Shown here: positions 33,707 to 42,382 of the stretch, one piece after another | Position numbering within the stretch: position 1 is the stretch's first letter | Layout of the letters: each line of letters starts with the position of its first letter | Source: Salaquimonas sp041736675 | Lineage (GTDB): Bacteria > Pseudomonadota > Alphaproteobacteria > Rhizobiales > Rhizobiaceae | Assembly: GCA_041736675.1 (NCBI GenBank) | Contig: JBGSTD010000004.1 | Span: 1 to 64,000 of the forward strand | DNA length: 64,000 nucleotides | Reading direction: 5' to 3' | The notes under the pieces: generated by a model | Told to the model about the DNA's origin: nothing | Databases searched by the model: none | Seen by the model: only the letters and a program-made list of their open reading frames with translations | Program-made: the position numbers and the translations under genes

Positions 33707-36136
33707 TCACGCTGCGGACTTGTCTGACCGCAATTTGGATGCAGCGCTTGCACCCTCAACACCCCAGATATCGGCAGCATAACCGGAAATGGTTCGATCA
33801 GATGAAAACCAGCCGACATTGGCTGTATTCAGCGCTGCCATCTTGTGCCACTGCTGCTTGTCCCTGAAGGCGAGATCAACCTGCCTTTGAACGTCATAGT
33901 AACTGTCGAAATCACAGGTCACCAGAAAATAATCATGCTCGTAAAGGTTATGGACAAACCCCGAATACCGGTCCTTGTCACCACCCGAGAACACGCCATC
34001 GGCGATCTGCTGGAATACGCGCTGCATGCGAGGGCTGGCGTTGATCGCGTTACGGGCATAGCCGTGTTCCTGACGGCGCTCTTCCACCTGTTCTGCAGTA
34101 AGCCCAAAAAGGAAAAAATTCTCGGCTCCGACATGTTCGCGAATTTCAACATTGGCACCATCAAGCGTGCCGATTGTCGGCGCACCATTGAGAGCAAATT
34201 TCATGTTGCCGGTTCCCGATGCCTCTTTCCCGGCGGTTGATATCTGCTCGGAAAGATCGGCGGCCGGAATAAGAACCTCAGCCATCGATACGTTGTAGTT
34301 TTCAGGATAGACAATCTGCAGCAGATCGCGTGTCGACTTGTCGGAGTTTATCGTCCTTGCAACATCATTGATCAGATGAATGATATCTTTGGCGAAGAAA
34401 TAACCGGGCGCTGCCTTGCCGCCAAAAATCTTGATGCGTGGGGTCCATTCCTTGTTGGGAAAGTCCTTGATCTCGTTCCAGTATGCTATGGTTTCGAGCA
34501 GGTTCATGTGCTGGCGTTTGTATTCGTGGATTCTCTTGATCTGCACATCGAACATTGCAGCCGGGTTCAACGACATGCCGTGGCGCAACATCAACCAGTT
34601 GGACAGGCGTTGTTTGTTCTGCAATTTTGCATAGGCAAACCGTTCAATAAATGCGCTGTCTTTGGTATGGGGTACCAGATTTGCAAGTTGCTCAAGATCA
34701 GCCGGCCATCCGGTTCCGATTGTTTCATTTATGAGTTTGCGCAGCGGCGGGTTGCAGGAATAGAGCCAGCGTCGCGGTGTGATACCGTTTGTCTCGTTTA
34801 TGATACGGTCGGGATAGGTCTTGTTCAGATCCGCAAACACAGTCTGGCGCACCAGATTTGTATGGAGGGCAGAAACACCGTTGACCTTGTGGGCCATGAT
34901 GAAGGCAAGCTCCCCCATCTTGACTTCGCCGTGCTCGATGATGCGCACCGGGCCGCCTGCCAATTCGATATGGCGGGCCTGAATGTGCTCGATGATCTGG
35001 AAGTGGCGCGGAAGAATGCGGGCAAAAAGACCTTCCGGCCAGCGCTCCAAAGCCTCCGGCAATAATGTGTGGTTCGTGTAGCCAAGGCAGTTTCTGGCGG
35101 TTTCAACTGCAAGATTTATTTCAAACCCGTGATGATCAACGAGCAACCGCACCAGTTCGGGTCCTGCAATTGCGGGATGCGTATCATTCAACTGGATAGC
35201 GACCCGTCTTGGCAATTCCTTGAGGTCCTTGTGCTCGGAAAGAAAACGGCGCAACAGGTCCTGTATAGAAGCGGACGTGAAGAAATATTCCTGTTTTAGG
35301 CGAAGTTCCTTGCCTGTTTCTGTGGTGTCGTCAGGATATAGCACCCGCGAGATGGTGCGCGCCAAAGCCTCAGGCTCTGTTGCTGCAAGATAATTGCCTT
35401 CATTGAATTTGCCGAGGTCAAACAGGCTTGTCGGCTTCGCCCCCCAAAGGCGCAACGTATTTGCCCATTTGCCTTTCCAGCCAACAATTGGCGTATCATA
35501 GGCAGAGGCAATCACTTTTTCCTGCGCGTGCCAGCGAACACGGCCGTTCTCCACTTGCACATGTCCGCCAAAGCCAATCAGATAACTGACTTCAGGGCGC
35601 TCAAACTCCCAGGCGTTGCGGTGTGTCAGCCATTTTTCTGCCGTTTCAACCTGCATTCCGTTTTCAAAATGCTGCTCAAACAATCCATGTTCGTAGCGTA
35701 TGCCATATCCGTATGCCGGAATTTCAAGTGTTGAAAGTGAATCAAGAAAGCAGGCTGCCAGGCGGCCAAGTCCACCATTGCCAAGGGCTGCATCCGGCTC
35801 ATCGGCTACCACCGCCTTGTAGTCCTGACCAAGGCTTGTTAGAGCCTGCTCTGCTATCAAATCCAATCCGAGGTTGACGGCTATGTCCTCAACCAGGCGA
35901 CCAATAAGAAATTCCATCGAGAGATAATAGACGCGCTTGCCCTTTATCTCGTAGTTCTTGCGGGTGCTGGCAAACCAGGGATCTACCACCAGATCGCGCA
36001 ATGCGAGTGACAGCGACATGCGCCAGTCATAAATGGAAGCGTGGGACGCGTCTTTGCCAATGGAATATTTCAGATGGCGGAGAATTTCATCTCCAAGCGC
36101 TTCTGAATCAAGGGAGATCGTTTTAGCTTCAGTCAT
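33707..36136 (-). CDS. glgP: Glycogen/starch/alpha-glucan phosphorylase
   Basis: 809 aa, GT35. The pyridoxal phosphate site (EASGTGNMKFALNGAPTIGTLDGANVEI, lysine in NMKF) is intact, as are GNGGLGRLAACF and the ENYNVSMAEV stretch. It releases glucose 1-phosphate from glycogen ends. As first gene of the operon it sits directly behind the only sizeable upstream gap, so the operon promoter is expected in 36137-36450. Confidence 0.96.
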   Translation of the reverse strand: MTEAKTISLDSEALGDEILRHLKYSIGKDASHASIYDWRMSLSLALRDLVVDPWFASTRKNYEIKGKRVYYLSMEFLIGRLVEDIAVNLGLDLIAEQALTSLGQDYKAVVADEPDAALGNGGLGRLAACFLDSLSTLEIPAYGYGIRYEHGLFEQHFENGMQVETAEKWLTHRNAWEFERPEVSYLIGFGGHVQVENGRVRWHAQEKVIASAYDTPIVGWKGKWANTLRLWGAKPTSLFDLGKFNEGNYLAATEPEALARTISRVLYPDDTTETGKELRLKQEYFFTSASIQDLLRRFLSEHKDLKELPRRVAIQLNDTHPAIAGPELVRLLVDHHGFEINLAVETARNCLGYTNHTLLPEALERWPEGLFARILPRHFQIIEHIQARHIELAGGPVRIIEHGEVKMGELAFIMAHKVNGVSALHTNLVRQTVFADLNKTYPDRIINETNGITPRRWLYSCNPPLRKLINETIGTGWPADLEQLANLVPHTKDSAFIERFAYAKLQNKQRLSNWLMLRHGMSLNPAAMFDVQIKRIHEYKRQHMNLLETIAYWNEIKDFPNKEWTPRIKIFGGKAAPGYFFAKDIIHLINDVARTINSDKSTRDLLQIVYPENYNVSMAEVLIPAADLSEQISTAGKEASGTGNMKFALNGAPTIGTLDGANVEIREHVGAENFFLFGLTAEQVEERRQEHGYARNAINASPRMQRVFQQIADGVFSGGDKDRYSGFVHNLYEHDYFLVTCDFDSYYDVQRQVDLAFRDKQQWHKMAALNTANVGWFSSDRTISGYAADIWGVEGASAASKLRSDKSAA

Positions 36137-36502
36137 CAGGTCTTCTTTCGCAGTTCAGCCAACGTTGATTCAATCTTTTGCTAGCACCATTCGGGAACAA
36201 TTATAAGTCCGGCAAACCAGAATTTTAATCGATTGAAATTTCATACGTCCCCAGCTTTTCTTGCCCGTTTCCTGTTTTTCGACATATTGGCCGCCGCAAT
36301 TGCAAAAATTGACTAAATCGGGCATTCCCCAAGGTAAATTCAACTGCAAAACTTGCATGTTTTCGTTTTCTTTGTTGGTTTCAAAGGGAAATGAAATCGG
36401 AAATTTATCTTCTGCAAAAATAATGGCAGCCAATCCATGTTGTGATAATGATCGGTTTCATTGAACTATGTAACCAAATGAAACGATAACCGGATGCTCA
36501 CC
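36137..36502. promoter_or_regulatory. Divergent intergenic region, glycogen operon and carboxymuconolactone decarboxylase-like gene
   Basis: 366 bp without a gene. It should hold the glgP promoter, though I see no distinctive site for it. Close to the plus-strand gene, GTTTCATT (36455-36462) and AATGAAAC (36477-36484) form an inverted repeat with a 14-bp spacer, a possible operator or hairpin. Nothing else recognised. Confidence 0.35.
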
Positions 36503-36895
36503 ATGGCTGACCTGTTTGACGAAGACCTGTTCATGAAAGGCCTGGAACGGCGCAAAGCGACCCTTGGAGCCGAATATGTGGAGAAAAACCTCGCGGCGGC
36601 GGATGATTTTTCGAGGCCTTTCCAGGAAGCGATGACCGCCTGGTGCTGGGGATTTGGCTGGGGCGATGATGTGATCGACGCAAAAACACGTTCGATGATG
36701 AATCTTTCGATGATCGGCGCATTGGGTAAAATGCACGAATGGGAAATCCATTGCCGCGGCGCACTGACCAACGGTGTCAGCAAGGAAGAGATCCGCGCGA
36801 TCATTCATGTAATAGGCATATATTGCGGAGTGCCGCAAAGCCTGGAATGTTTCCGCGTTGCCCGCAAGGTGCTTGAAGAAAAAGGACTGCTTTGA
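36503..36895 (+). CDS. Carboxymuconolactone decarboxylase family protein
   Basis: About 130 aa from the ATG at 36503; an ATG at 36494 in frame adds three residues. All-helical AhpD/CMD fold, closest in layout to 4-carboxymuconolactone decarboxylase (PcaC): YVEKNLAAADDFSRPFQE, KTRSMMNLSMIGALGKMHEWEIHCRGALTNGVSKEEI and IYCGVPQSLECFRVAR. The CxxC of AhpD-type peroxidases is absent. No other protocatechuate genes are near, so it is not called pcaC. It precedes the aminotransferase gene by 99 bp. Confidence 0.85.
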   Translation: MADLFDEDLFMKGLERRKATLGAEYVEKNLAAADDFSRPFQEAMTAWCWGFGWGDDVIDAKTRSMMNLSMIGALGKMHEWEIHCRGALTNGVSKEEIRAIIHVIGIYCGVPQSLECFRVARKVLEEKGLL

Positions 36896-36994
36896 GCTTT
36901 GTTGTCCCGGCACATATTCAGATGCATTACCAATACCTTTGCAAAACAACTTCTGTGTAATATCACCTTGAAAAAATCTCCTTTGGAACCATAA

Positions 36995-38371
36995 ATGATA
37001 CGAGAAAAGTCTCAGCTTGTTGCAGGCCTTGCGTTTGCGCGTATTGCACGGTTTAGCGTAAATGAAGAGCAAATTTTCATTTCAAAGCGACCCAAAACAC
37101 GGGCTTTGCTTGACAAGGGTGGCAATGCATGGTTCGACGGAGTGCCGATGCACTGGATGCGCGATTGGCCCTCACCCTTTCCTCTGGTAATCAAATCGGC
37201 GCAGGATGCGACAATCACCGACGCGGACGGAAATTCGCTGGATGATTTTTGCCTTGGCGATACAGGCTCGATGTTCGGCCATTCGCCCAAGGCTGTTGCA
37301 AGAGCCATTGGCAGGCAGGCAAGACGCGGACTGACCTATATGCTGCCTTCCAAGGCCGCCTTGCGTGTCGGGAAGTTAATCCGTCGGCACTTCGGCGAGA
37401 TGCAATGGCAGTTAACACTGAGCGCGAGCGACGCCAACAGAAATGCGCTGCGGGTAGCGCGCGCAGTTACAGGCAAGCGCAAGGTTCTGGTGTTCAACGG
37501 CTGCTATCACGGCACTCTGGAAGACACGATGGTCGAACTTCAGAATGGGAAGACATGTAACCGGCAAGGGTTGGTCGGACAGGGTTTTGATCTGACCGAG
37601 GGCGCGGTATGTGTAGAGTTCAATGATCTGGCCGGCGTTGAAGCGGCGCTTGCAGGAGGCAATATTGCAGCGATTCTCACCGAGCCCGTGATGACAAACA
37701 GCTGCATGGTTTTGCCTGAACCCGGCTTTCTTGAAAGTTTACAGAATTTATCCCGGAACCATGGAGCTCTCCTGATCATCGACGAGACCCATACGCAATC
37801 CTCCGGCCTGGGCGGATATACACGTTTGCATGGTCTGAAACCCGATATGTTTGTCATTGGCAAATGTGTTGCAGGCGGCATGCCGGCAGCCTTGTGGGGA
37901 ATGAGCGAGGCTGTCGCCGAACGATTTGCCGCCTATAACTCAACCCGCCCTCACGGACACTCGGGAATGGGAACGACCCTGGCAGGCAACCCGATGCAGT
38001 TTGCCTGTCTTGAGGCAACACTTGGCGAGGTCATGACTGCTGCTGCTTTTGACCATATGGAAAAAGGAGCAGCGCGCCTTGCCAAGGGGCTTGCTGCAAA
38101 AATTGAAAAGCACAATTTGCCATGGCATGTGGCAAGGGTTGGTGCGAGGGTTGAATTCATCTGTGCGCCGGGCTTATTGAAAAATGGGAGTGAGGCGGCA
38201 CAGGCGCATCAGCCGACTGTCGAGGCTGCAGTGCATCTTGGCCTTCTCAACCGGGGATGCCTGATTGCTCCTTTTCACAATATGATGCTGGTGAGCCCTG
38301 TAACAAGTGATAAACAAGTCGACAAACTGATTGCTGCATTTGGTGACGTACTTAAAGAATTGACCAACTGA
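36995..38371 (+). CDS. Class III pyridoxal-phosphate aminotransferase
   Basis: 458 aa, fold type I, glutamate-1-semialdehyde/omega-aminotransferase branch. Pyridoxal phosphate contacts are YHG (171-173), D263 in IIDETHTQSSGLGG, and the Schiff-base lysine K290 in IGKCVAGGMPAALWG. The GSMFGHSP segment near 91 is typical. The first ~40 residues form a polar extension not needed for the fold; a later start is possible but no better site is seen. The gene lies 21 bp ahead of a glutamine-synthetase-like ligase, suggesting an amine or amino acid pathway. It is not hemL, which has a different catalytic loop. Confidence 0.82.
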   Translation: MIREKSQLVAGLAFARIARFSVNEEQIFISKRPKTRALLDKGGNAWFDGVPMHWMRDWPSPFPLVIKSAQDATITDADGNSLDDFCLGDTGSMFGHSPKAVARAIGRQARRGLTYMLPSKAALRVGKLIRRHFGEMQWQLTLSASDANRNALRVARAVTGKRKVLVFNGCYHGTLEDTMVELQNGKTCNRQGLVGQGFDLTEGAVCVEFNDLAGVEAALAGGNIAAILTEPVMTNSCMVLPEPGFLESLQNLSRNHGALLIIDETHTQSSGLGGYTRLHGLKPDMFVIGKCVAGGMPAALWGMSEAVAERFAAYNSTRPHGHSGMGTTLAGNPMQFACLEATLGEVMTAAAFDHMEKGAARLAKGLAAKIEKHNLPWHVARVGARVEFICAPGLLKNGSEAAQAHQPTVEAAVHLGLLNRGCLIAPFHNMMLVSPVTSDKQVDKLIAAFGDVLKELTN

Positions 38372-38392
38372 ACAAATTTACAGGAATATCCC

Positions 38393-39781
38393 ATGACTGA
38401 AATATGCCCTTCCGGGGCCAGTATTGAAGAAGCCGAAGCGTTTCTTGAAGCCAATCCGCACATCGAGGCAGTTGATATTCTCCTGCATGATTCAAACGGC
38501 ATAGGGCGCGGCAAAATCATCCGGCGGCACGAATTGTTATCCGTGTTCAAGGGCGGGAGGCATCTGCCGATTTCAATTCTCGGCCTCGACATTGTCGGTG
38601 AAGATGTCCATGACACCGGACTTATCTGGGATGCAGGCGACGGCGATTTACGCGCCTGGCCGGTTCCGGGGTCCCTCGTTGCCCAGCACGGAACCAGCCC
38701 CGCGAGGGGAGAAATGTTTCTTACCCAGTACCATCTCGACGGCACTCCGATGCTCTCTGATCCGCGCCATGCGCTGATAAGCCAGGTCAAACAAATGAAG
38801 GCGCTTGGTTTCACCCCGTCGGCAGCATTCGAACTGGAGTTTTTCCTCCTCGACCCCGAACGGGCTGCTGATGGAAGTATCAAACCGGCACGAGATGTTC
38901 TTGACGGACGCTTTTCGGCAAAAACCGAAGTTTACTCGGTCGATCAACTGATCGGCATGCAGCCGCTGTTTGACGACATTTATGCAAGTGCTGCGAAAGC
39001 CGGGATCACGGCGGAAACGCTGATATCGGAGTACGCTCCGGGGCAATATGAGCTGACATTGCATTACCGCGACGACATTCTGCTTGCCGCAGATGATCTT
39101 GTTCGTCTCAAAAGGATAGTCCGCGCGCAAGCACGCAGACACGGGGTTGTCGCCTGTTTCATGGCAAAACCCTTTGCGGACTATGCCGGGTCAGGCATGC
39201 ATCTGCATGTCAGCCTGTGCGATGATGATGGCAGCAACGTCCTCACTGAAGCGCCGGGTGCCGGATGGATCGACACGATCCGCCATGCCATTGGCGGGAC
39301 CCTTGCGACCATGGGAGAATCGATGCTGGTTTTCGCGCCCCATGCAAACAGCTGGCGCCGCTTTGCCAATCAATCCTATGCGCCTGTCTCACCCACCTGG
39401 GGGGTAAACAACCGCTCGGTAGCAGTGCGCATTCCTGCAGGCGATGCCAAGGCACGCAGGATCGAACACAGGCCGTCTGGCGTTGATGCAAATCCTTACC
39501 TTGTGGCTGCTACTGTTCTTGCTGCCATGCGCTACGGCATCGAGAACCGTATTGAACCAGGCCCCGAGACAACCGGCAACGGTTATGAAGCTGCAGAAGG
39601 CGCAAATATTCCGCGCGACTGGCGCAGTGCGATTGAAGCAGCGCAGCAATCGGGTTTCCTTAAGGCTGCGCTGGGCGAAGAAATGCACCGTACATTTACA
39701 GCGGTAAAGGCGGCTGAATACGCCCGGGTGGCGCGGACCATTCCCGATGTTGATTTTGATCTTTATCTGCACCGGGTTTGA
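38393..39781 (+). CDS. Glutamine synthetase family ligase (gamma-glutamyl-amine synthetase-like)
   Basis: 462 aa. The catalytic domain keeps the metal and ammonia/amine-site residues: FELEFFLLD, SEYAPGQYELTL, GSGMHLHVSL and the final NRSVAVRIPAGDAKARRIEHRPSGVDANPYL. It belongs to the PuuA-like branch that joins glutamate to an amine rather than to ammonia. Pairing with a class III aminotransferase and an aldehyde dehydrogenase converging from the other side resembles gamma-glutamylated amine breakdown, but the gene order differs from puu. It is convergent with the aldehyde dehydrogenase gene with only 21 bp between, and no terminator is visible. Confidence 0.82.
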   Translation: MTEICPSGASIEEAEAFLEANPHIEAVDILLHDSNGIGRGKIIRRHELLSVFKGGRHLPISILGLDIVGEDVHDTGLIWDAGDGDLRAWPVPGSLVAQHGTSPARGEMFLTQYHLDGTPMLSDPRHALISQVKQMKALGFTPSAAFELEFFLLDPERAADGSIKPARDVLDGRFSAKTEVYSVDQLIGMQPLFDDIYASAAKAGITAETLISEYAPGQYELTLHYRDDILLAADDLVRLKRIVRAQARRHGVVACFMAKPFADYAGSGMHLHVSLCDDDGSNVLTEAPGAGWIDTIRHAIGGTLATMGESMLVFAPHANSWRRFANQSYAPVSPTWGVNNRSVAVRIPAGDAKARRIEHRPSGVDANPYLVAATVLAAMRYGIENRIEPGPETTGNGYEAAEGANIPRDWRSAIEAAQQSGFLKAALGEEMHRTFTAVKAAEYARVARTIPDVDFDLYLHRV

Positions 39782-39802
39782 AACACTGGCGAACAACACC
39801 GA

Positions 39803-41284
39803 CTATCGCATGACGAAAGGGTTCGCCATCGGCACTGAGGATGTGTTGATCCAGGTCGTGCGCGTGCGCGTATAGTCAAGGATCGAATCCATTCCTGCTT
39901 CGCGACCATATCCCGATTGGTTAAAGCCGCCAAATGGCGCGATGGGTGAAACCGCGCGGTAGGTATTGATCCAGCATATGCCGGAGCGAATGCGGTCCGA
40001 GACCCGGTGTGCACGCGAAATGCTTTCGGTAAAGACGCCTGACCCGAGCCCGAAATTGCTGTCATTGGCAAGGGCAATTGCCTCCTCCTCGTTGTCAAAG
40101 GCAAGCAATGACATGACCGGACCAAACATTTCGACCTTGAGGGTTTCAGTTTGCGGCGACAGGCATTCGACCAGTGTCGGTTCAAAATAATTGCCTGATA
40201 GCCCTGCTTTGCGCTTACCGCCAAAATGGATGCGGGCGCCTTGTTCCTCTGCCTTTTTTAGAGTTCTTTCAATGTTTTCAATCTGCGCCCGTGTGCAAAG
40301 CGGTCCCATATGGGTTTTGGCATCAAGCGGATCGCCCACCACAATCGAGGCGGACTTCGCAGCAATGCGCCTTGCCAGTTCTTTCAAAATTGACCTGTGA
40401 ACAATACCGCGCGTTCCGGCCACACAGGATTGGCCGGAGGCACCGAAGTTGCCTGCAATCAATCCATTTACAGCGGCGTCCAGATTGGCATCCTCAAAGA
40501 CGATGATTGGAGATTTTCCACCGAGTTCGAGAGAGGTAACAGCAAAGTTTTCGGCTGAATTGCGGATCACGTGACGGGCAGTTTCCGGGCCGCCGGTAAA
40601 GGCGATCCTGTCAATATCCTTGTGGCGCGTCAGGGGAATGGAGCAGTTTTCCGCGTCGCCCGTAACAACCGAGACAACGCCTTTGGGAAAGCCTGCCTGC
40701 TCTATCAGCCGTGCAAATTCGAACATGGGTGCAGGCGCAATTTCCGAGGCTTTCAGGATGACCGTAGACCCCGCGGCAAGGGCAGGACCAAGTTTTGTGG
40801 CAGTCAGGAACATCTGCGCGTTCCAGGGTACAATTGCCGCCACAACACCAATCGGCACACGCTTGGTGAATACATGCAAGTCCGGTTTGTCGATCGGCAG
40901 CACAGCCCCTTCGATCTTGTCGGCAAGTCCGGCAAAATATCGATAATAATCACCAACATATCTTGTCTGCGATGCTGTCTCAACGAGCAGTTTGCCGCTG
41001 TCCTTTGTTTCAACAATGCCGATGCGTTCCGCATTTTCCTCAATCAGTCCGGCGAGGCGGTAGAGCAGTTTGCCACGGGCGGTTTGGGTCATTGAGCGCC
41101 ATTCAGGCGCATCCAGCATCCGCTTTGCAGAAGCAACGCAGCGATCAATATCCTGCGGCGAAGCGCAATCAAATGTCGCCCAGGTTTCACCGGTGGCCGG
41201 ATTGGTGCTTTCCATGATCTGACCAGAGGAGCCGGCTGTCCATTCTCCATCTATGAAGAGTTGGTAGTGAGGAAGCTTGTTCAT
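39803..41284 (-). CDS. NAD(P)-dependent aldehyde dehydrogenase
   Basis: 493 aa. The ALDH superfamily signatures are VTSLELGGKSP (glutamate) and GQSCVAGTRG (nucleophile cysteine), with the cofactor segment VVAAIVPWNAQMFLTATKLGPALAAG. It oxidises an aldehyde to the acid. It is the last gene of the minus-strand catabolic operon and follows the monooxygenase by 52 bp. It is likely to oxidise the aldehyde produced after ring or chain cleavage; substrate unknown. Confidence 0.88.
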   Translation of the reverse strand: MNKLPHYQLFIDGEWTAGSSGQIMESTNPATGETWATFDCASPQDIDRCVASAKRMLDAPEWRSMTQTARGKLLYRLAGLIEENAERIGIVETKDSGKLLVETASQTRYVGDYYRYFAGLADKIEGAVLPIDKPDLHVFTKRVPIGVVAAIVPWNAQMFLTATKLGPALAAGSTVILKASEIAPAPMFEFARLIEQAGFPKGVVSVVTGDAENCSIPLTRHKDIDRIAFTGGPETARHVIRNSAENFAVTSLELGGKSPIIVFEDANLDAAVNGLIAGNFGASGQSCVAGTRGIVHRSILKELARRIAAKSASIVVGDPLDAKTHMGPLCTRAQIENIERTLKKAEEQGARIHFGGKRKAGLSGNYFEPTLVECLSPQTETLKVEMFGPVMSLLAFDNEEEAIALANDSNFGLGSGVFTESISRAHRVSDRIRSGICWINTYRAVSPIAPFGGFNQSGYGREAGMDSILDYTRTRTTWINTSSVPMANPFVMR

Positions 41285-41313
41285 GATTTTTCCACTTTGA
41301 TTGGTCGGGTGAT

Positions 41314-41345
41314 GTTACTTTCAGACGAAGTTACTTTCAGGCGAA
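41314..41345. repeat. 16-bp tandem duplication at the monooxygenase stop codon
   Basis: GTTACTTTCAGACGAA (41314-41329) is followed directly by the same 16 bp with one change (41330-41345). The second copy holds the last codons and stop of the monooxygenase. Probably a replication-slippage duplication that left the gene intact. Confidence 0.8.
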
Positions 41346-42371
41346 GGCTGGCATCACATCATTGATGAAGCGTTCCAGGGAGACACGCTTGCGCTCATAG
41401 GACATGCCGCTGTCGATCCAGTACGAAAACTCATCATAGCCAAGATCTTCATATCGCCTGATCTGGTCGATTACCTCGCGCGCGGTACCCATGGTCAGAT
41501 CGCGGCGCAAATTGGCAGGCGCCATCAGTGCATTTGCGTTCATTTCACCAGACGAGACTGCCTCGATCAGGCCTTGACTGACCGGCTTCTTGTTCTGGAA
41601 CCATGCTCCAAAATAGTTGTAATAGACACTCAATTCCTGCGCTGCCAAATCTGTATCAGCGTCATTCGAAGCCACGTATGTATGATGCAGAAGCATGATT
41701 TTTGGCCGCTTTGCCGCATGAAGCGTGCAAGCAGTATTGAACCTATCCATCAACGAACTGACTTCATCCAGTCCCTGCCAAAGCGGCGTTACCTGAACAT
41801 TGAAATTGTTCTGCACCGCAAACTCGTGGCTGTTTGGATCGCGCGCTGCTATCCAGATCGGCGGACCGTCCTGCTGCAGGGGTTTGGGCGCACTGGTGGT
41901 GGAGGGGAAGGAGAAGAATTCTCCTTCATGGGCGCAATCTCCATTCCAGAGTTTGCGCAACAAGGGAGCAGTTTCTCGCATGCGCTGGCCAGCCTGCCAG
42001 GCATCAAGACCCGGCATCAAACGATCATACTCATAAGAATAGGCACCGCGCGCAATTCCCAGCTCCAGCCTGCCGCCGGTGACAAGATCGGTCATTGCCG
42101 CTTCACCCGCCAGTTTGATCGGATGCCAGAATGGCGCGATGATGGTTCCTGTTCCAAGCTTCACATTTTTTGTATGGCGGGCAAGATCGGTGATGGTGAT
42201 AAACGGATTGGGGGCAATAGTAAATTCCATGCCGTGATGCTCACCTGTCCAGATAGCCCGCATTCCACCCTGATCAGCGATGCTGCAGAGGCTGAGAAAC
42301 TCATCGTAGAGGTTCTTGTGTGTCTGCTCTGGGCCAAGCCGTTCCATATGTGCGAATAAAGAAAATTCCAT
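41337..42371 (-). CDS. LLM class flavin-dependent monooxygenase
   Basis: 344 aa, bacterial-luciferase-like TIM barrel, distinct from the SsuD-like enzyme at 5139. Landmarks are WTGEHHGMEF (the EHH group), NVKLGTGTIIAPFWHPIKLAGEAAMTDLVTGGRLELGIARG, and GPPIWIAARDPNSHEFAV. It needs reduced flavin, supplied by the reductase 11 bp upstream in the same operon. With a hydrolase and an aldehyde dehydrogenase beside it, ring opening of a nitrogen heterocycle or another cyclic compound is plausible; this is inference. Confidence 0.85.
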   Translation of the reverse strand: MEFSLFAHMERLGPEQTHKNLYDEFLSLCSIADQGGMRAIWTGEHHGMEFTIAPNPFITITDLARHTKNVKLGTGTIIAPFWHPIKLAGEAAMTDLVTGGRLELGIARGAYSYEYDRLMPGLDAWQAGQRMRETAPLLRKLWNGDCAHEGEFFSFPSTTSAPKPLQQDGPPIWIAARDPNSHEFAVQNNFNVQVTPLWQGLDEVSSLMDRFNTACTLHAAKRPKIMLLHHTYVASNDADTDLAAQELSVYYNYFGAWFQNKKPVSQGLIEAVSSGEMNANALMAPANLRRDLTMGTAREVIDQIRRYEDLGYDEFSYWIDSGMSYERKRVSLERFINDVMPAFA

Positions 42372-42382
42372 GACATTTCCTG

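Noticed and set aside
36503..36895. Naming the carboxymuconolactone decarboxylase-like gene pcaC
   Set aside because: No other protocatechuate pathway gene is nearby and the family includes many unrelated proteins.
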